From Bacteroidota bacterium (GTDB taxonomy: Bacteria; Bacteroidota; Bacteroidia; Flavobacteriales; Flavobacteriaceae), in the NCBI GenBank assembly GCA_024280815.1, contig JAJRPL010000137.1, forward strand, positions 1-17,566: a DNA stretch of 17,566 bases, given 5' to 3'. This document shows positions 16,388 to 17,566 of this stretch, one piece after another. Made by a program: the position numbers and the translations under genes. The notes beneath the pieces are model-generated. The model was not told the origin of the DNA. It was given only the letters and a program-made list of their open reading frames with translations, and did not search any database. Each line of letters begins with the position of its first letter. Positions within the stretch are counted from its first letter, which is position 1.

Positions 16388-16463
16388 CGAACACATTCCA
16401 TAAAATATTCCTACAAACAAGCTCAATTTCGAGAGCTTTTTCTATTTTTGACAAACTTTACAC

Positions 16464-17258
16464 GTGTATACAAAAATTAGCAGCTTACAAAACTCATTAA
16501 TCAAAGAAATTCTTGTACTACAAGACAAGTCTAGAGCTAGAAAAAAGTCTGGACTATTTATTATTGAAGGCAAACGCGAAATTTCATTAGCTTTAAAAGG
16601 AGGCTATACACTTGAAAAAATATTATTCTGCCCTGAAATTTTTGATGAAAATGATTCAGAAACCTTTCAAATAACTACTGAAAACGGCATTCAAATAACT
16701 GCTGAAGTTTACCAGAAAATTGCACAAAGAGGGAGTACAGAAGGGCTTATTGCCATTGCAAAAAGTAGCCAATTTTCATTAGACAGTATTGTTTTAAAAA
16801 AGAACCCATTAATTTTAGTTGCTGAAGCTCCTGAAAAACCAGGTAATATTGGTGCAATCTTTAGAACTGCTGATGCTGCAAATGTTGATGCTGTACTGAT
16901 TGCAAATCTGAAAACAGATCTTTACAACCCAAATATTATCCGCTCTAGCATAGGCTGTGTGTTTACCAATCAGATTGCAACAGGCTCAACTACTGAAATT
17001 ATTGAATTTCTAAAAAAGAATAACATTGCAATTTATTGTGCAGCCTTATCCGCTTCAAAAGCGTATCAAACACTGAATTACTCAACACCTACAGCAATTG
17101 TAGTCGGTACGGAAGCAACGGGTTTAAGCGATGAATGGCTAGAAAATGCTACTCAAAATATTATTATACCTATGCAAGGTCAAATAGATTCATTAAATGT
17201 TTCTGTTTCAGCAGCAATTCTTATTTTTGAAGCCAAAAGACAACGAAATTTTAAATAA
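16464..17258 (+). CDS. SpoU/TrmH-family RNA 2'-O-methyltransferase
   Basis: A SAM-dependent RNA ribose methylase of 264 residues with a SPOUT knot, probably acting on rRNA or tRNA. The N-terminal substrate-binding domain shows KSGLFIIEGKREISLALKGG (about 28-47). The three SpoU motifs are NIGAIFRTADAA (128-139, with Arg134), IVVGTEATGLSDEW (212-225) and IPMQGQIDSLNVSVSAAILI (235-254), all intact. The start is a GTG at 16464: a stop lies in frame at 16449 and the next Met is residue 237, so no other start fits. TATTTTTG at 16443-16450 is a possible -7 box, lying about 14 bases before the start and within the sequence left after the hsdM fragment. The exact target base is unknown. Confidence 0.92.
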   Translation: MYTKISSLQNSLIKEILVLQDKSRARKKSGLFIIEGKREISLALKGGYTLEKILFCPEIFDENDSETFQITTENGIQITAEVYQKIAQRGSTEGLIAIAKSSQFSLDSIVLKKNPLILVAEAPEKPGNIGAIFRTADAANVDAVLIANLKTDLYNPNIIRSSIGCVFTNQIATGSTTEIIEFLKKNNIAIYCAALSASKAYQTLNYSTPTAIVVGTEATGLSDEWLENATQNIIIPMQGQIDSLNVSVSAAILIFEAKRQRNFK

Positions 17259-17265
17259 GTCCTGA

Positions 17266-17293
17266 TTGAAGGTTTTTATAAAAAATACATTTT
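17266..17293 (+). promoter_or_regulatory. Possible promoter of the NlpC/P60 gene
   Basis: TTG (17266-17268), a 17-base spacer and TACATTTT (17286-17293) resemble the Bacteroidota promoter with one mismatch in the -7 box. The predicted start is only a few bases before the ATG at 17303, so the leader would be very short and the call is weak. Confidence 0.25.
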
Positions 17294-17302
17294 TTTATTA
17301 GT

Positions 17303-17566
17303 ATGAAAAAAACTCATTTCTTTTTAACACTCACTATTATATTACTCTTAACAAGTTGTGGTGCTTCTAAAAGAGCTACTGAACAAGCTAAAATAACACA
17401 AAAGTTAGAGCAACAATTTCAACGCTACAAAGGTGTTAAATACAAGTATGGAGGTACTGACAAAAGAGGCTTTGACTGTTCTGGCTTTGTACAAAAGGTT
17501 TATAAAGATGCCCTTAATATTCAATTGCCTAGAGTCACAAAAGACATGGCTAAATTGGGTAAAAAA
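17303..17566 (+). CDS. NlpC/P60-family cell-wall hydrolase lipoprotein, partial (window edge)
   Basis: The first 88 residues of a predicted lipoprotein peptidoglycan endopeptidase. The signal peptide FFLTLTIILLLTSCG ends in the lipobox LTSC, with Cys19 as the lipid-bearing residue. A short charged linker follows (ATEQAKITQKLEQQFQRYKG), then the start of the NlpC/P60 domain with YKYGGTDKRGFDCSGFVQKV, in which Cys59 of DCSGF is the catalytic cysteine. The His of the catalytic dyad lies beyond the edge. It is in the same direction as the rRNA methylase gene, 44 bases after it. Confidence 0.92.
   Translation, partial: MKKTHFFLTLTIILLLTSCGASKRATEQAKITQKLEQQFQRYKGVKYKYGGTDKRGFDCSGFVQKVYKDALNIQLPRVTKDMAKLGKK

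Noticed and set aside
1..17566. CRISPR array, prophage or complete defence system
   Set aside because: No regularly spaced repeats, no phage structural genes and no intact restriction or toxin-antitoxin genes are visible; the only defence-related item is the broken hsdM piece.

Overview
The window reads as a chromosomal segment of an AT-rich member of the Bacteroidota, most likely Flavobacteriia. The evidence is an outer-membrane TonB-dependent receptor with a carboxypeptidase-like N-terminal domain, -7 boxes of the Bacteroidota form TAnnTTTG, few Shine-Dalgarno sites, a Wzc-type kinase with a (YG)n tail, and a tRNA-Pro without an encoded CCA. The species cannot be named from this sequence.

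Layout. 1-896 (minus): the 5' part of a TonB-dependent receptor gene, broken by a one-base frameshift and running off the left edge. 1056-2261: a lone tryptophan synthase beta chain (trpB) with no trp neighbours. 2428-2502: tRNA-Pro(UGG). 2561-2995 (minus): a strongly decayed IS200-type transposase with a relic end hairpin. 3170-3904: a PAS-like plus LuxR-type HTH regulator. 4338-12012: a one-direction surface-polysaccharide operon holding a Wzx-type flippase, a Wzy-type polymerase, a GT-A glycosyltransferase, an MBOAT acyltransferase with its SGNH partner, a GT4 glycosyltransferase split by a frameshift, and a WecG/TagA transferase. It ends at a strong terminator at 12160-12186. 12294-13454: a WecA-like initiating transferase. 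13531-15927: a Wzc-type tyrosine kinase and chain-length protein. 15939-16387: a broken hsdM fragment. 16464-17258: a SpoU/TrmH rRNA methyltransferase. 17303 to the right edge: an NlpC/P60 lipoprotein.

How the genes fit together. The WecA-like enzyme would load a sugar phosphate on undecaprenyl phosphate. The WecG-like and other glycosyltransferases extend the repeat unit, and the MBOAT/SGNH pair would add acyl (probably acetyl) groups. Wzx flips the unit, Wzy polymerises it, and Wzc controls length and export. No Wza-type exporter, Wzb-type phosphatase or sugar-nucleotide genes lie in the window. The LuxR-type regulator just upstream is a candidate local regulator, but this is inference.

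The most notable feature is the number of lesions. The GT4 gene is split at a ten-A tract, the wzy gene seems to carry an in-frame TAA ahead of a plausible last helix, the receptor is frameshifted at an A6 tract, and hsdM has a nonsense codon, a frameshift and a truncation. All three frameshifts are corrected by adding one A on the coding strand. This could mean phase variation or transcriptional slippage (most credible at the A10 tract), real decay, or sequencing error. I found no CRISPR array, phage or clearly new defence system.
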